A stretch of DNA of 54,648 bases from Sphingomonas pruni NBRC 15498. GTDB lineage: Bacteria > Pseudomonadota > Alphaproteobacteria > Sphingomonadales > Sphingomonadaceae. Made by a program: the position numbers and the translations under genes. The notes beneath the pieces are model-generated. The model saw only the letters and a program-made list of their open reading frames with translations. It made no database searches and was not told the origin of the DNA. The stretch lies in the NCBI RefSeq assembly GCF_001598455.1, contig NZ_BCYZ01000026.1, positions 1 to 54,648 on the forward strand. Direction: 5' to 3'. Below are positions 35,179 to 44,502 of this stretch, piece after piece; the stretch's first letter is position 1, and the number at the start of each line of letters is the position of its first letter.

Positions 35179-36549
35179 ATGTCGATCGGACTTGGGACGC
35201 GCCGCAGCATGCCGGGGCTGTCGGCGCTGTCGCTGGCCGCAGCGCTGGCCGGCTGCGCGAGCTATGCGCCGGACGCGCTTCCGACCGCCGGGCAGGCACT
35301 GACGTCCAAACCCGGTGATCTGCTCTCGATCGATGCGCAAAAGATCAATCGTCCCTGGCTTAAGCCGCAGCCGATCGACCTGTCGTTGCCCCTGACGCCG
35401 AATGCGCTGGCAGTGCTTGCGGTGCTGGAAAATCCCGACCTCAAGGCGCAGCGCGCCAAGCTCGGCGTAACCGATGCTCAGGCGTTCGCGGCGCGCCTGC
35501 TGCCGGACCCGAGCTTCCAGGGGAGCTTCGACAAGCTCATCTCCGGGCCTGACGCCTATAACGGCTATGGTGCGCAGATCGGGTTTGACCTCAGCCAGCT
35601 GCGTACGGCCCGCGTAACGCGCGAATCGGGAGAAGCCTCGAAGCGCCAGGTGCGGCTCGATCTGGCCTGGGCGGAATGGCAGACGGCGGGACAGGCCCGC
35701 CTCCTGGGCGTGCGCGTTCTCTCGTTGACGTCGCAACTCGCACTGGCGCAAGCGAGCGCCGCGTCGTCGGAGCAGTTGTTTGCTGCGACGCAGCGCGCGG
35801 CGGCCCGTGGCGACGTCTCTTCGGGCGATCTCGACGCGCGGCGCCAGGCACTGCTCGACGCTAGCGCCAAGGTGCGGACCGCGGAGCAGGACCTCGCGGC
35901 GGCGAAGGCGGAGCTGAACACGCAGCTGGGGCTTTCGCCGACCATGGACCTCAAACTGGCGCCGCCGCCGGAGCCGATCCTTCCCCCTTCCGCGGAGGTG
36001 CTGTTTGCACAGGCGGTCGATCGTCGCCTCGACCTCCAGGCGCTGCGCGCAGGTTATCAGGTCGCCGAGGCCGAGCTGCACAAGGCGGTGCTTCAGCAAT
36101 TTCCCAACCTGTCGCTGACGATCGCCGCGGCGCGCGACACTGCCGACAACCGGACGATCGGACCGCAGATCGGCTTCACGCTGCCGTTATGGAACCGCAA
36201 TCGCGGGGGTATCGCGATCGCCAGCGCGACACGCGAACAGCTTCGCGCCGAATATACCGCTCGGCTGTTCCAGACCCGCGCGGAAATCGAGACGGCAGTC
36301 GCCGCACTTGCCGCTTTGCGGCGGCAACACGATGTGCTGCGCGGCCAGTTACCCGAGATCGAGCGCTATGCCGCCGCGACCCGGCGTGCAGCCGCCCGCG
36401 GCGACTTGGCCCGAGCTACCGCGGATACTGCGCTACAGGGCGCACGCGATCGTCAGCTCGCGCTGCTGCAACTCGACCAGCAGATCGCCGAACAGACGAT
36501 CGCGCTCGAGCTGCTGTCCGGCGGCCCCAGCGAAGGATGGACACAATGA
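35179..36549 (+). CDS. TolC-type outer-membrane efflux lipoprotein
   Basis: Outer-membrane channel component of a tripartite pump, about 456 residues. A lipobox LAGC in SLAAALAGCASYAPD predicts lipidation, as in NodT/OprM-type proteins. Two TolC-type helical repeats follow, with LAVLAVLENPDLKAQRAKLG and, in the second, VDRRLDLQALRAGYQVAEAE and IGFTLPLWNRNRGGIAIASA. The ATG at 35179 has AGGGA five bases upstream and gives a normal signal peptide; an ATG at 35155 would add eight residues. The last bases overlap the adaptor gene (ATGA). Cells with this operon should expel a small toxic compound or metal. Confidence 0.9.
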   Translation: MSIGLGTRRSMPGLSALSLAAALAGCASYAPDALPTAGQALTSKPGDLLSIDAQKINRPWLKPQPIDLSLPLTPNALAVLAVLENPDLKAQRAKLGVTDAQAFAARLLPDPSFQGSFDKLISGPDAYNGYGAQIGFDLSQLRTARVTRESGEASKRQVRLDLAWAEWQTAGQARLLGVRVLSLTSQLALAQASAASSEQLFAATQRAAARGDVSSGDLDARRQALLDASAKVRTAEQDLAAAKAELNTQLGLSPTMDLKLAPPPEPILPPSAEVLFAQAVDRRLDLQALRAGYQVAEAELHKAVLQQFPNLSLTIAAARDTADNRTIGPQIGFTLPLWNRNRGGIAIASATREQLRAEYTARLFQTRAEIETAVAALAALRRQHDVLRGQLPEIERYAAATRRAAARGDLARATADTALQGARDRQLALLQLDQQIAEQTIALELLSGGPSEGWTQ

Positions 36550-37589
36550 AATATTGGACGCTTGGGGTCGCGCTCCTCCTCGCCGGGTGCAGCGCGGGTG
36601 GCGATGATGCATCGAACAGCGACGCAACCCCGCCGCCGGTCGCACGGGTGCGCACCGCCGCCGCCGTCGCCGACACCGCCAACGGCGCAATCAGCGTCTA
36701 CGGCGCGGCCGAGCCAGGTCCGGCCAGCATGCACACGCTCACGGTTCCGGCGGAAGCGATCGTCTCGGCGATCGCCGCGCCAACCGGGACGGCGGTTTCG
36801 GCAGGGCAGGCCGTGGCGACCCTTCGCCCAAGCCTCGCCACGCGCGCCGCGATCGCCAAGGCGGCAAGCGACGCGCGTGCGGCCGATGCTGCCTATGCTC
36901 GCGCGCGGCGCATGCGTGCCGACGGTCTGATGAGCGATGCCGATGTCGAAACGGCGCGCGCGGCCGCGGCCAGCGCGGATGCGACGCGCGCCAATCTGGG
37001 CATCAGCGGCGCGGCATTGACACTGCGCGCACCGGTCGCCGGGACGGTGCAGGGATTGACCGCCAAGGCTGGCGATCAGCTCGCTGCCGGGACGGCGCTC
37101 GCAACGATAGGTGCCCGGGGCGATGTCCGCGCGCGGTTCGGGATCGATCCGTCGCTTGCGACGCGCGTGCATGCCGGCGAGACGATCCATGTCGAGCTGC
37201 TCGATGGCAGCCACGGCACGTCGGTGTCGGTTATCGGGGTCGACCCATTGCTCGACCCGACAACGCGCCTGGCATCGGTCTATGTGCAATTGCCGGCCGG
37301 ATTTGGCGCCAGCGCCGGGACGCCTCTGCAGGCGACGATCGCCACCGGTCCGGCCCAGGCAGGTGTCAGTATTCCCTATGCCGCACTGCTCGACGATGGC
37401 GGGCGCAGCTATGTATTCGTGGTTCGCGGAGGCGTCGCCAAATCGGTGGACGTTTCTCCTGGAAGCTCCACCGCGGACCGCATCCAGATTCTCAAGGGTA
37501 TCCAGCCCGGCGACCGCGTCGTGGTCGAAGGAGGCACCGCGCTCGAGGACGGGATGAAGGTGACCGAACGAGCCGGCGCGACGCGATGA
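36546..37589 (+). CDS. RND efflux periplasmic adaptor (membrane fusion) protein
   Basis: A 347-residue adaptor lipoprotein (LLLAGCSAGG lipobox). The order of parts is that of HlyD/AcrA-type proteins. Barrel-sandwich halves are LTVPAEAIVSAIAAPTGTAV and LTLRAPVAGTVQGL; the short alpha-hairpin between them is AARAADAAYARARRMRADG-like, with repeated Ala. A beta-barrel follows (VRARFGIDPSLATRVHAGE), and the membrane-proximal part is IPYAALLDDGGRSYVFVVRG. It overlaps both neighbours by four bases. It links the RND pump in the inner membrane to the TolC-type channel. Its length is at the low end of the family. Confidence 0.92.
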   Translation: MKYWTLGVALLLAGCSAGGDDASNSDATPPPVARVRTAAAVADTANGAISVYGAAEPGPASMHTLTVPAEAIVSAIAAPTGTAVSAGQAVATLRPSLATRAAIAKAASDARAADAAYARARRMRADGLMSDADVETARAAAASADATRANLGISGAALTLRAPVAGTVQGLTAKAGDQLAAGTALATIGARGDVRARFGIDPSLATRVHAGETIHVELLDGSHGTSVSVIGVDPLLDPTTRLASVYVQLPAGFGASAGTPLQATIATGPAQAGVSIPYAALLDDGGRSYVFVVRGGVAKSVDVSPGSSTADRIQILKGIQPGDRVVVEGGTALEDGMKVTERAGATR

Positions 37590-40500
37590 AGGACGTTCTG
37601 CAGCGCCATCGCCGCTCGATCTGGCTGAGCCTGTTCCTCGTCACGCTTGCCGGTCTGTTCGCGGCGACACGGCTTCCGGTCTCGCTGTTCCCGCACATCG
37701 ATTATCCCCGCGTGGTCGTGTCGATCGATGCCGGCGAGCGCGACGCCGGGCAGATGGCGGCCGACATCACGCGCCCCGCCGAAATAGCGCTGCGCCAGAT
37801 ACCCGGCGTCACCAAGATTCGATCGACCACCAGCCGGGGCTCGGCCGAAGTCGAGCTGGGCTTCAATTGGGGCGACGACATGGTCGCGGCGACGCTGGCG
37901 ACGCAGGGCGCGCTCGCGACGATCCTGCCCGATCTGCCGGCGGGCACGCGTTTTGAAGTGCGGCGTTCCGACCCGACGATCTTCCCCGTGCTGGGCATTT
38001 CGCTCACCTCGACCAAGCGCGACGGCGTTGCGCTCGCTCAGCTAGCGCAACTGAAGCTGCGGCCGGTACTGTCGAGCGTCGCCGGCGTGGCGGGCGTCGA
38101 TGTGCTCGGCGGCGGCACGCCCGAGGTCGAAGTCGAAGTCGATCCGGCCAAACTCCAGCTGTTCGGCCTGACCATGACAGATGTCGCGACCGCGCTTGGC
38201 AATGCCAACAGCGTCGCGGCGGTCGGGCGGATCGAGGATCGCCATCGCTTGTATCTTGCGCTGGTTGAGGATCGCCTCTCCAGCGAGAGCGACATCGCCG
38301 CCGTGCCGGTCAAGTCTGGTGCGTTCGCGAGCGCGGGCGTCGCTACGCTCGGCGAGATCGCGACGATTCGCCGCGCGCCGGCGCCGGTATGGACGCGGGT
38401 GACGTCGAACGGCACCGATGCCGTGCTGGTCAATGTGCGCCAGACGCCGGCCGCCGACGCCGTGGGGCTCGTCAAGGAGGTCGACACGCGGCTCAAGGCG
38501 CTGGCGCTTCCGGCGGACGTACGTGTCAGCTATTTCTACGACCAGTCGGAGCTGGTGACTGGCGCCGCCGATGCGGTGCGCGATGCCATTCTGCTCGGGG
38601 CGGTGCTCGCTGGGCTGGTGCTGTTCCTGTTCCTGCGCAGCTGGCGCCTGATGGTGATCACGGCGGGGTTGCTGCCGGCGGTGCTCGCGGCGACTTGCCT
38701 CGTGTTGTTCGCGCTCAGGATGAGCTTCAACATGATGACGCTGGGCGGCATGGCGGCGGCCGTCGGTCTGGTCGTCGACGATGCCGTGGTGATGCTTGAG
38801 CATCTGATGCGGCGGCTTCAGGAGGCGGAGGACAAATCCGAGCGACCCTCGATGCTCGCCGCCGCGCGCGAAATGGCCAAGCCGCTGTTCGGATCGACCG
38901 CCGCGACGATCGTGGTGTTCGTGCCGCTCGCGTTCATCTCGGGCGTGACCGGCGGTTTCTTCAAGGCGCTCGCGGTGACCATGGTCGCGGCGCTGGCGGT
39001 ATCGCTGCTCTATGCGCGCTTCGTGCTGCCGATCATCGCCGACCGTTGGCTGACACTCAAGGATGCCAAATCGGCCGACAAAGCCGAACGGTTCACCGGA
39101 CCGCTTGGCCGCGGCTATCAGCGGATCGTGGGCCGCGCGTTCGCGCGTCCCGCGCTGATCTCGGGATTGGCAGCGGCCGTGCTCGTCGTGATAGGCGCGC
39201 TCGCTTGGTCGCATCTCCAATCGGGGTTCATGCCGGTCATGGACGAAGGCGGCTTCATCCTCGACTATAAGGCCAAGCCCGGCGCCGCGCTCAGCGACAC
39301 CGACCGGCTGCTCCGCCAGGTCGAGCAGATCATCCGCGAGACGCCCGAAGTCTCCAGTTATTCGCGGCGGACCGGGCTTCAACTCGGCGGCGGCCTGACC
39401 GAAGCCGACGAAGGCGATTTCTTCATCCGCCTGAAGGGCGGTTCGCGCCGTGGCATCGACGCGGTGATGTCCGAGATTCGCAATAAGGTAGAAACGACCG
39501 TGCCCGGGCTCGAAATCGAGACCGCGCAGCTCATGGAAGACCTTATCGGCGACCTGACCGCTGTGCCGCAGCCGATCGAAGTCAAATTGTTCAGCGACGA
39601 TCCCAAGGCGCTCGAGGATTCCGCCGGCAAGGTGGTCGATGCCCTCACCAAGATTCAGGGCGTGGTTGAAGTCGCGAGCGGGTTGCGCGTCGCCGGCGAC
39701 GCGATCCTGATCAAGGTCGACCGTCCCGCCGCGGCACTCGCCGGGCTCGACCCCGACGCCGTCGCGAAACAGGTTGAGGCGCAGGTGGGCGGGACGGTCG
39801 CCACGCAGATCCTGTCGGGTGAGCAGGTGATCGACGTTCGCGTACGGCTGCCGCAGGACCTTCGCCGCCGAGCTGACGCGCTGCGTGCGCTGATCGTTCG
39901 TTCCGCCGACGGGCGGTCGGTGTTGCTGCACTCCATCGCAGACATCAGCATCGCTGCCGGACAGCGCCAGATCATGCGCGAGGACCTGGCACCGTTCATC
40001 CCGGTGACCGCGCGCCTCGAGGGCAAGGATCTCGGCACGGGCATGAAGGATGTCCGCGCGGCCGTCGCCGCCCTGCATCTGCCGTCGGAAGTTCGCGTTG
40101 ACTATGGCGGGCTCTATGCACAGCAGCAGCAATCGTTCCGCGACCTTGCCACGGTCTTCGCCGCCGCGCTCCTGCTTTCGGCGCTGCTGTTAACATTATT
40201 ATTCGAGACTTGGGCATTCACCGCCGCGGTGATCGCGACCGTGCTGCTGTCGACAGCGGCGGTGTTCGCCGGCTTATGGGTCACCGGGACCGAACTCGAC
40301 ATATCGGCGCTGATGGGGCTGACGATGGTGGTCGGCATGCTCACCGAACTCGCGATCTTCCTTCTCGCCGAACTGCCGCCCGACGTTCCGGTTACGCGCG
40401 AATCGCTGCTTGAGGCGGGGCGCGCGCGGTTGCGGCCGATCCTGATGTCGGCGCTGATCGCGATCCTGACGCTCGCACCGCTTGCGCTCGGGCTCAGCCG

Positions 40501-40657
40501 GGGTTCGGGATTGCAGAAGCCGCTCGCGACCGCGATCATCTTCGGGCTCGGGGTCGGGGCGCCGCTGGTGCTGGCGATCCTGCCGATGCTGGTCCTCCTG
40601 CTGGGGAGGATCGGCCGCCAGGCTCCCAACGCACAACCGGCCGAGGCGAGCGCCTGA
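37586..40657 (+). CDS. RND-family efflux permease
   Basis: A 1023-residue proton-driven inner-membrane transporter with twelve transmembrane helices and two large periplasmic loops. FAATRLPVSLFPHIDYPRVV opens the first loop. The proton-relay region is seen in GGMAAAVGLVVDDAVVMLEH (two Asp) and in ELDISALMGLTMVVGMLTEL near the C-terminus. The second loop has the FMPVMDEGGFILDYK pattern, which is close to metal-pump (HME) and related uncharacterised pumps. Without a metal-site comparison the substrate stays open: metal or drug. It starts on the adaptor's last codon (ATGA). It ends one base before the convergent sensor kinase gene. Confidence 0.93.
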   Translation: MKDVLQRHRRSIWLSLFLVTLAGLFAATRLPVSLFPHIDYPRVVVSIDAGERDAGQMAADITRPAEIALRQIPGVTKIRSTTSRGSAEVELGFNWGDDMVAATLATQGALATILPDLPAGTRFEVRRSDPTIFPVLGISLTSTKRDGVALAQLAQLKLRPVLSSVAGVAGVDVLGGGTPEVEVEVDPAKLQLFGLTMTDVATALGNANSVAAVGRIEDRHRLYLALVEDRLSSESDIAAVPVKSGAFASAGVATLGEIATIRRAPAPVWTRVTSNGTDAVLVNVRQTPAADAVGLVKEVDTRLKALALPADVRVSYFYDQSELVTGAADAVRDAILLGAVLAGLVLFLFLRSWRLMVITAGLLPAVLAATCLVLFALRMSFNMMTLGGMAAAVGLVVDDAVVMLEHLMRRLQEAEDKSERPSMLAAAREMAKPLFGSTAATIVVFVPLAFISGVTGGFFKALAVTMVAALAVSLLYARFVLPIIADRWLTLKDAKSADKAERFTGPLGRGYQRIVGRAFARPALISGLAAAVLVVIGALAWSHLQSGFMPVMDEGGFILDYKAKPGAALSDTDRLLRQVEQIIRETPEVSSYSRRTGLQLGGGLTEADEGDFFIRLKGGSRRGIDAVMSEIRNKVETTVPGLEIETAQLMEDLIGDLTAVPQPIEVKLFSDDPKALEDSAGKVVDALTKIQGVVEVASGLRVAGDAILIKVDRPAAALAGLDPDAVAKQVEAQVGGTVATQILSGEQVIDVRVRLPQDLRRRADALRALIVRSADGRSVLLHSIADISIAAGQRQIMREDLAPFIPVTARLEGKDLGTGMKDVRAAVAALHLPSEVRVDYGGLYAQQQQSFRDLATVFAAALLLSALLLTLLFETWAFTAAVIATVLLSTAAVFAGLWVTGTELDISALMGLTMVVGMLTELAIFLLAELPPDVPVTRESLLEAGRARLRPILMSALIAILTLAPLALGLSRGSGLQKPLATAIIFGLGVGAPLVLAILPMLVLLLGRIGRQAPNAQPAEASA

Positions 40658-41983
40658 TCAGCCGCCAGCGACCGGCAGGATTAGCGTGACGCGCAGCCCG
40701 GGCGCGTTGTCGGCCAGCACAACCTGCCCGCCATGCGCCTTCGCGACCGCCGCGACGAGACTGAGGCCGAGCCCTGCACCCGGCGTGCTCCGGCTGGCCT
40801 CGCCACGCGTGAACCGGTGCAGCATGCGCTCATAGTCTTGAGCCGGAACACCGGGGCCTTGATCAGAGACGGTGAGTTCCGCGGCCGCTGCCCGCGCAAC
40901 CAGCGTCACGGCAATCTGCGTGCCGGGCGGTGTGTGGAGACGCGCGTTGTCGAGCAGATTGCCGATCGCCTGCGCGAGCAACTCGCGGTTGCCGAGCACG
41001 CGGATGCCAGGGGCAATCGCCCAGTCGAGCGCGCGCTTGCTGTCGGCAATCGCCGGCTGGAACGTCTCGCACACGTCTTCGGCGAGCGCGCTCAAGTCGA
41101 GCGCTTCGAACGACGCCGCCAGTTTGCCGCCTTCCACTTCGGAAATGCGCAGGATCGCTGCGAACAGAGCAAGCAGCGCATCGCCTTGCTGGATCGCCTT
41201 TTCGGCGGCGTCATCGACCGAACCGACCAGTTCGAGCTGGTTGCGCAGCCGTACCAGCGGTGTGCGCAGATCATGCGCGATGTCGCTCGAAACCTGCCGC
41301 AGATTCTCCATCAGCTGATCGATGCGGTCGAGCATCGCATTGAGCGCCGACCCGACCTGATCGAACTCGTCGCCTCGCGGACTGACCGGAACGCGGTGCG
41401 CGAAATCGCCTTCGACGATCGCGCGCGCGGTGCTACTGATCGTGCCAAGCCGCAGGCGCAAATAGCGGCCGAGCAACAGCGCGCTCACGCCGCCCACCAG
41501 GAGCAGCGCTACGAACGCCACGCCGAACAGCGCGAGGATCGTCGCGTCGATGTTCTCGATCGTCTCGGAATCGAGCGCCACGACGAGGCGCGATCCGTCG
41601 GGCAAATCGATGGCATCGGCGCGCGCTATGTCTGGCCCCTCCTTGGGGTCATGGAAGACGATATCGCCAAGGCCCGCTGGCGGCCGCTCTGCCGCGAGCG
41701 TACCGGCAACCCGCCGGCCCGAACGATCGAACAGCGCAATACCGAACCCTTCGGGCGAACTCAGTCGCGCTCGCTCGTCTATTTCCTGCCGAAGCTCGCG
41801 CGGGTCGTTCGCCTCGCGCGCCAGCTCGACCGCTTCTTCGACGATGGCCTTGTCACGCTGGCGGCGGAATTCCGCATCGGCGGCGAAATAGACCGCTGTC
41901 CCCAGCAGAAGCATCGCCAGCGCGAACGCCGTCGCGTAGGTGAAGGCGATGCGATAGGCGGCGCTCGTGCGCAAGCTAACCAC
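40658..41983 (-). CDS. Two-component sensor histidine kinase
   Basis: A 441-residue membrane kinase. Helix 1 is at about residues 13-32 and helix 2 about 150-175, enclosing a roughly 115-residue periplasmic sensor region. HAMP, HisKA and HATPase_c follow. The phospho-accepting His lies in SSDIAHDLRTPLVRLRNQLE. The ATP-binding motifs are NLLDNARLHT (N box), SDQGPGVP (G1) and GAGLGLSLV (G2). The start is GTG 41983, overlapping the response regulator end by eight bases, so the pair is coupled. It converges on the RND operon and is likely to control it; the signal is unknown. Confidence 0.93.
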   Translation of the reverse strand: MVSLRTSAAYRIAFTYATAFALAMLLLGTAVYFAADAEFRRQRDKAIVEEAVELAREANDPRELRQEIDERARLSSPEGFGIALFDRSGRRVAGTLAAERPPAGLGDIVFHDPKEGPDIARADAIDLPDGSRLVVALDSETIENIDATILALFGVAFVALLLVGGVSALLLGRYLRLRLGTISSTARAIVEGDFAHRVPVSPRGDEFDQVGSALNAMLDRIDQLMENLRQVSSDIAHDLRTPLVRLRNQLELVGSVDDAAEKAIQQGDALLALFAAILRISEVEGGKLAASFEALDLSALAEDVCETFQPAIADSKRALDWAIAPGIRVLGNRELLAQAIGNLLDNARLHTPPGTQIAVTLVARAAAAELTVSDQGPGVPAQDYERMLHRFTRGEASRSTPGAGLGLSLVAAVAKAHGGQVVLADNAPGLRVTLILPVAGG

Positions 41984-42653
41984 TGGCGCGCATCCGATAT
42001 CCGGCGCCGCGCACGGTCTCGATCGGATCGTCGCCGCCCGCGTCGCGCAGCTTGGAGCGCAGCCGGCTCAAATGGCTTTCGACGATGTTGGTCTGCGGAT
42101 CGAAATGATAGCCCCAGACCAGTTCGAGCAGCATCGTCCGCGTGACCACCCGCCCGGCGTGGCGCATGAGCTGCTCCAACAGCGCGAATTCGCGCGGCTG
42201 GAGGTGGACGGCCTTGCCGCCGCGCGTGACATCACGGCGCAACAGGTCGAGCGTCACATCGCCCACTTCGAACCGCGTCACCACATCGCTGAGCGGCGGC
42301 CGCCGCAGCAGCGCGTTGAGCCTCGCGGTCAGCTCGGCGAACGCGAACGGCTTGACCAGATAATCGTCGGCGCCCGCCTCGAGCCCTTCGACGCGGTCGG
42401 TGATTCCACCCAGCGCCGTCAGCAGCAGCACGGGCGCCCGCACTTTCGCGGCGCGCAGCCGCCGCAGCACGTCGAGCCCGCTCAGCCCCGGTAGCATACG
42501 ATCGAGCACGATCGCGTCGAACTCGCAGGTCGCGGCGGCGTGGAGCGCGTCTTCGCCTTCACTGACCAGAGTCGCGGTGTGGCCAAGCTCCTCGAGCCCG
42601 CGCTCGAGGAACCTGGCCGTTTCGATATCGTCCTCGGCGATCAGGACCCGCAT
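41976..42653 (-). CDS. OmpR-family response regulator
   Basis: A 225-residue regulator with an N-terminal receiver (MRVLIAEDDIETARFLERG; phosphorylated Asp in DAIVLDRMLPGLSG; KPFAFAELTARL) and a C-terminal winged-helix domain (DLLRRDVTRGGKAVHLQPRE, then VVTRTMLLELVWGYHFDPQT and SHLSRLRSKLRDAGGDD). It is of the type that controls metal or envelope pumps. It forms an operon with the kinase downstream and the PepSY gene upstream (13 bases apart), and lies beside the RND efflux operon that it probably controls. Confidence 0.94.
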   Translation of the reverse strand: MRVLIAEDDIETARFLERGLEELGHTATLVSEGEDALHAAATCEFDAIVLDRMLPGLSGLDVLRRLRAAKVRAPVLLLTALGGITDRVEGLEAGADDYLVKPFAFAELTARLNALLRRPPLSDVVTRFEVGDVTLDLLRRDVTRGGKAVHLQPREFALLEQLMRHAGRVVTRTMLLELVWGYHFDPQTNIVESHLSRLRSKLRDAGGDDPIETVRGAGYRMRASG

Positions 42654-42665
42654 GGGTCCGCGCCA

Positions 42666-42950
42666 TCAATCGCTGGATTTTGGATTTTCATAGCTGTCCT
42701 CGACGATCCTACCGGTATCGCCATCCACACCGATCTCGTGGATGCGTTTGCCCTGACGGATATCGAACGAATAGCGCCATGCGCCCTTTTCGCGCTCATA
42801 TTCGGCGTCGGCAACCGTGCCTGGCGCGCGCTTGAGCGCGATCTCCCGCGCCTGGGCCATGGTCAGGCGGGGCTTGTGCTGCGGGGTCGTCGCGAACGCA
42901 GGGGCCGTAAGCGCGGCAATCATCGTCGCCGCAATCATTAAACGCGTCAT
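42666..42950 (-). CDS. PepSY-domain periplasmic protein
   Basis: A 94-residue exported protein. A signal peptide (MTRLMIAATMIAALTAPAFA) is followed by one PepSY domain: LTMAQAREIALKRAPGTVAD, then WRYSFDIRQGKRIHEIGVDG and DTGRIVED. PepSY domains bind or inhibit other periplasmic proteins and commonly accompany two-component systems. ATG 42950 is chosen because AAGGAG lies at the right distance; a GTG at 42956 is in frame. It is the first gene of a PepSY-regulator-kinase operon. It may modulate the kinase or be a target of it. Confidence 0.88.
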   Translation of the reverse strand: MTRLMIAATMIAALTAPAFATTPQHKPRLTMAQAREIALKRAPGTVADAEYEREKGAWRYSFDIRQGKRIHEIGVDGDTGRIVEDSYENPKSSD

Positions 42951-43072
42951 CGTCACTCCTTGCCGCCGGCGAACTTTGAGCCGGCGCGACCATTATCGCG
43001 GGGTACGCCTTGCGGGGCGGTGGCGGCGACTGTGGCTTTTCCCCAACATGGGTTGCGTCCGCCTGCGCATCG

Positions 43073-43090
43073 CATTGTATTTTCCCAATG
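43073..43090. promoter_or_regulatory. Short inverted repeat before the YncE-like gene
   Basis: CATTG and CAATG enclose eight bases, in the 214-base gap between the divergent PepSY and YncE-like genes. It is a weak candidate operator; no clear promoter pair was found. A perfect GCCGGC inverted repeat is at 42965-42985. Confidence 0.25.
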
Positions 43091-43164
43091 TGGAGACCTG
43101 GCACTAGTCAGTCATCACCCAGGATGCGCAAAGGCCTGACCATCCAGCCGGAGGGAATCACACC

Positions 43165-44166
43165 ATGCGCAACTGGGCATTGTTGACGTCGATCATGTTC
43201 GTGGGAGTCGCCGCCGCACCGTCATCCGGCTATCATGTGGCACAGTCGGTCGCACTTCCCGATGGGGGCTGGGACTATGCGAGCTTCGATGCGAAATCGG
43301 GCCAGGTGCTGGTCGCGCGCGGCACTTCGGTCGACGTGATCGACGTGGCGCATGGCAATGCGGTCCGCACCATTGGCTCGATCCAGCACGGCCATGCCGT
43401 CCTGCCGCTGCCCGACGGCAAGCGCGTGCTGGTCACCAGCGGCAACGATGCCAGCGTGCGCATCCTAGATATCGCCAGCGGCTCGGAACTGGCACGGATC
43501 GCCGTCGGCAAAAAGCCCGACGCCGCGACGCTCGATCCCATCACGGGGCATGCGCTGGTGATGAATGCGGCGGAGGGTTCGGTCGCCGTGATCGACACCA
43601 ATGCAGCCAAGCTGGTCAAGACGATCCCGTCAAAGGCCGGGCTCGAAGCCGCCGTGGTAGCCGGCAATCGCAAGCTCTACGTCAATGACGAAGACGCCAA
43701 TGAGGTGGAAGTGATCGACCTCGACAAGGGGGTGGCCGGGACGCCGATCGCTCTTGCCGGCTGCGAGGGACCGAGCGGCATCGGCTACGACGCCAAGACC
43801 GACCGTATCGTTAGCGCCTGCGCCAACGGCAAAGCGGCCATCATCGACCCGTCGCACGGCACATTGGTTGGCCTGGTTGATATCGGCCGGGGACCGGATA
43901 CGGTGCTGATAGACGCAGCCCACAACCTCGCCCTCATCCCGTGCGGGCGCGACGGCGTGCTCGACGTGATTGCGCTTAATGCTCTTGGCGGCGCGCGGCA
44001 TGTCGCGCGCTTCACCACCGAAGTGGGGGCTAGGACCGGCGCAATCGATCCGGCGAGCGGCACCGTCTATTTGCCGACGGCACGCTTCAACCTGCCCGCG
44101 CAGCCTGGCGCGCGTCCGACGATGGTGCCTGGCTCGGTGCATCTTCTCGTCGTTCGACGCTCTTAA
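43165..44166 (+). CDS. YncE-like beta-propeller protein, exported
   Basis: A 333-residue protein with a short signal peptide (to about residue 20). WD/NHL-like propeller repeats of the YncE type follow, each with a D-G-K-R-V-L-V-type strand: VLPLPDGKRVLVTSGNDASV, LDPITGHALVMNAAEGSVAV, AAVVAGNRKLYVNDEDANEV and IGYDAKTDRIVSACANGKAA. Such proteins bind DNA or act as periplasmic accessory factors, but function is mostly unknown. GGAGG lies about ten bases before the ATG. It is divergent from the PepSY operon and may be regulated with it. Confidence 0.85.
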   Translation: MRNWALLTSIMFVGVAAAPSSGYHVAQSVALPDGGWDYASFDAKSGQVLVARGTSVDVIDVAHGNAVRTIGSIQHGHAVLPLPDGKRVLVTSGNDASVRILDIASGSELARIAVGKKPDAATLDPITGHALVMNAAEGSVAVIDTNAAKLVKTIPSKAGLEAAVVAGNRKLYVNDEDANEVEVIDLDKGVAGTPIALAGCEGPSGIGYDAKTDRIVSACANGKAAIIDPSHGTLVGLVDIGRGPDTVLIDAAHNLALIPCGRDGVLDVIALNALGGARHVARFTTEVGARTGAIDPASGTVYLPTARFNLPAQPGARPTMVPGSVHLLVVRRS

Positions 44167-44383
44167 GCCGTAGCCGAGGGGGCAGGTCGAGGATGCCGGC
44201 CGGACTGTCGCCTATCGCCCGAAACCAGTCAGTCCACACACGGCCCAACACCTGCGGTGGGCGTCATCTGCTGGTTTATGTTTGCTTTGACGCCAGCGTT
44301 TCTGGAAGCGGACAGACGGCTCACGACCCACTAGCCGACGCTATGACCGGCTTTGCAATCGTCCCTGACGTCAGTGGAGGAAG

Positions 44384-44406
44384 TCTGCCACGATTTCTGA
44401 CGGATT
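44384..44406. repeat. 23-bp direct repeat, copy 2
   Basis: Exact copy of 7093-7115 in the same orientation, about 37.3 kb away. It lies about 100 bases before a fragment of tRNA-Gln. Taken with the first copy, which lies just behind intact tRNA-Gln, it marks the far side of a possible former integrated element. Confidence 0.8.
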
Positions 44407-44444
44407 TTCTCTTGGCCATCTCGATCCCACGGAATTAAGGTGCA

Positions 44445-44468
44445 AAACCCGCAGACTTCTGCGGGTTT
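44445..44468. terminator. Rho-independent-type terminator hairpin
   Basis: Arms AAACCCGCAG and CTGCGGGTTT are perfect over ten bases with a four-base loop. It has A/T tracts on both sides of the stem, so it could work in both directions, ending the YghU transcript from the right as well as reads from the left. Confidence 0.7.
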
Positions 44469-44502
44469 CGGCGAGGCTGAGGCACGGCGAACCTCCACGA
44501 TA

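Noticed and set aside
38042..40132. Long open frame on the minus strand opposite the RND permease gene
   Set aside because: High-GC antisense frame with no recognisable domain; the plus-strand gene has full RND motifs.
40733..42145. Long plus-strand frame opposite the kinase and regulator genes
   Set aside because: No recognisable domain; the opposite strand has all histidine-kinase motifs.
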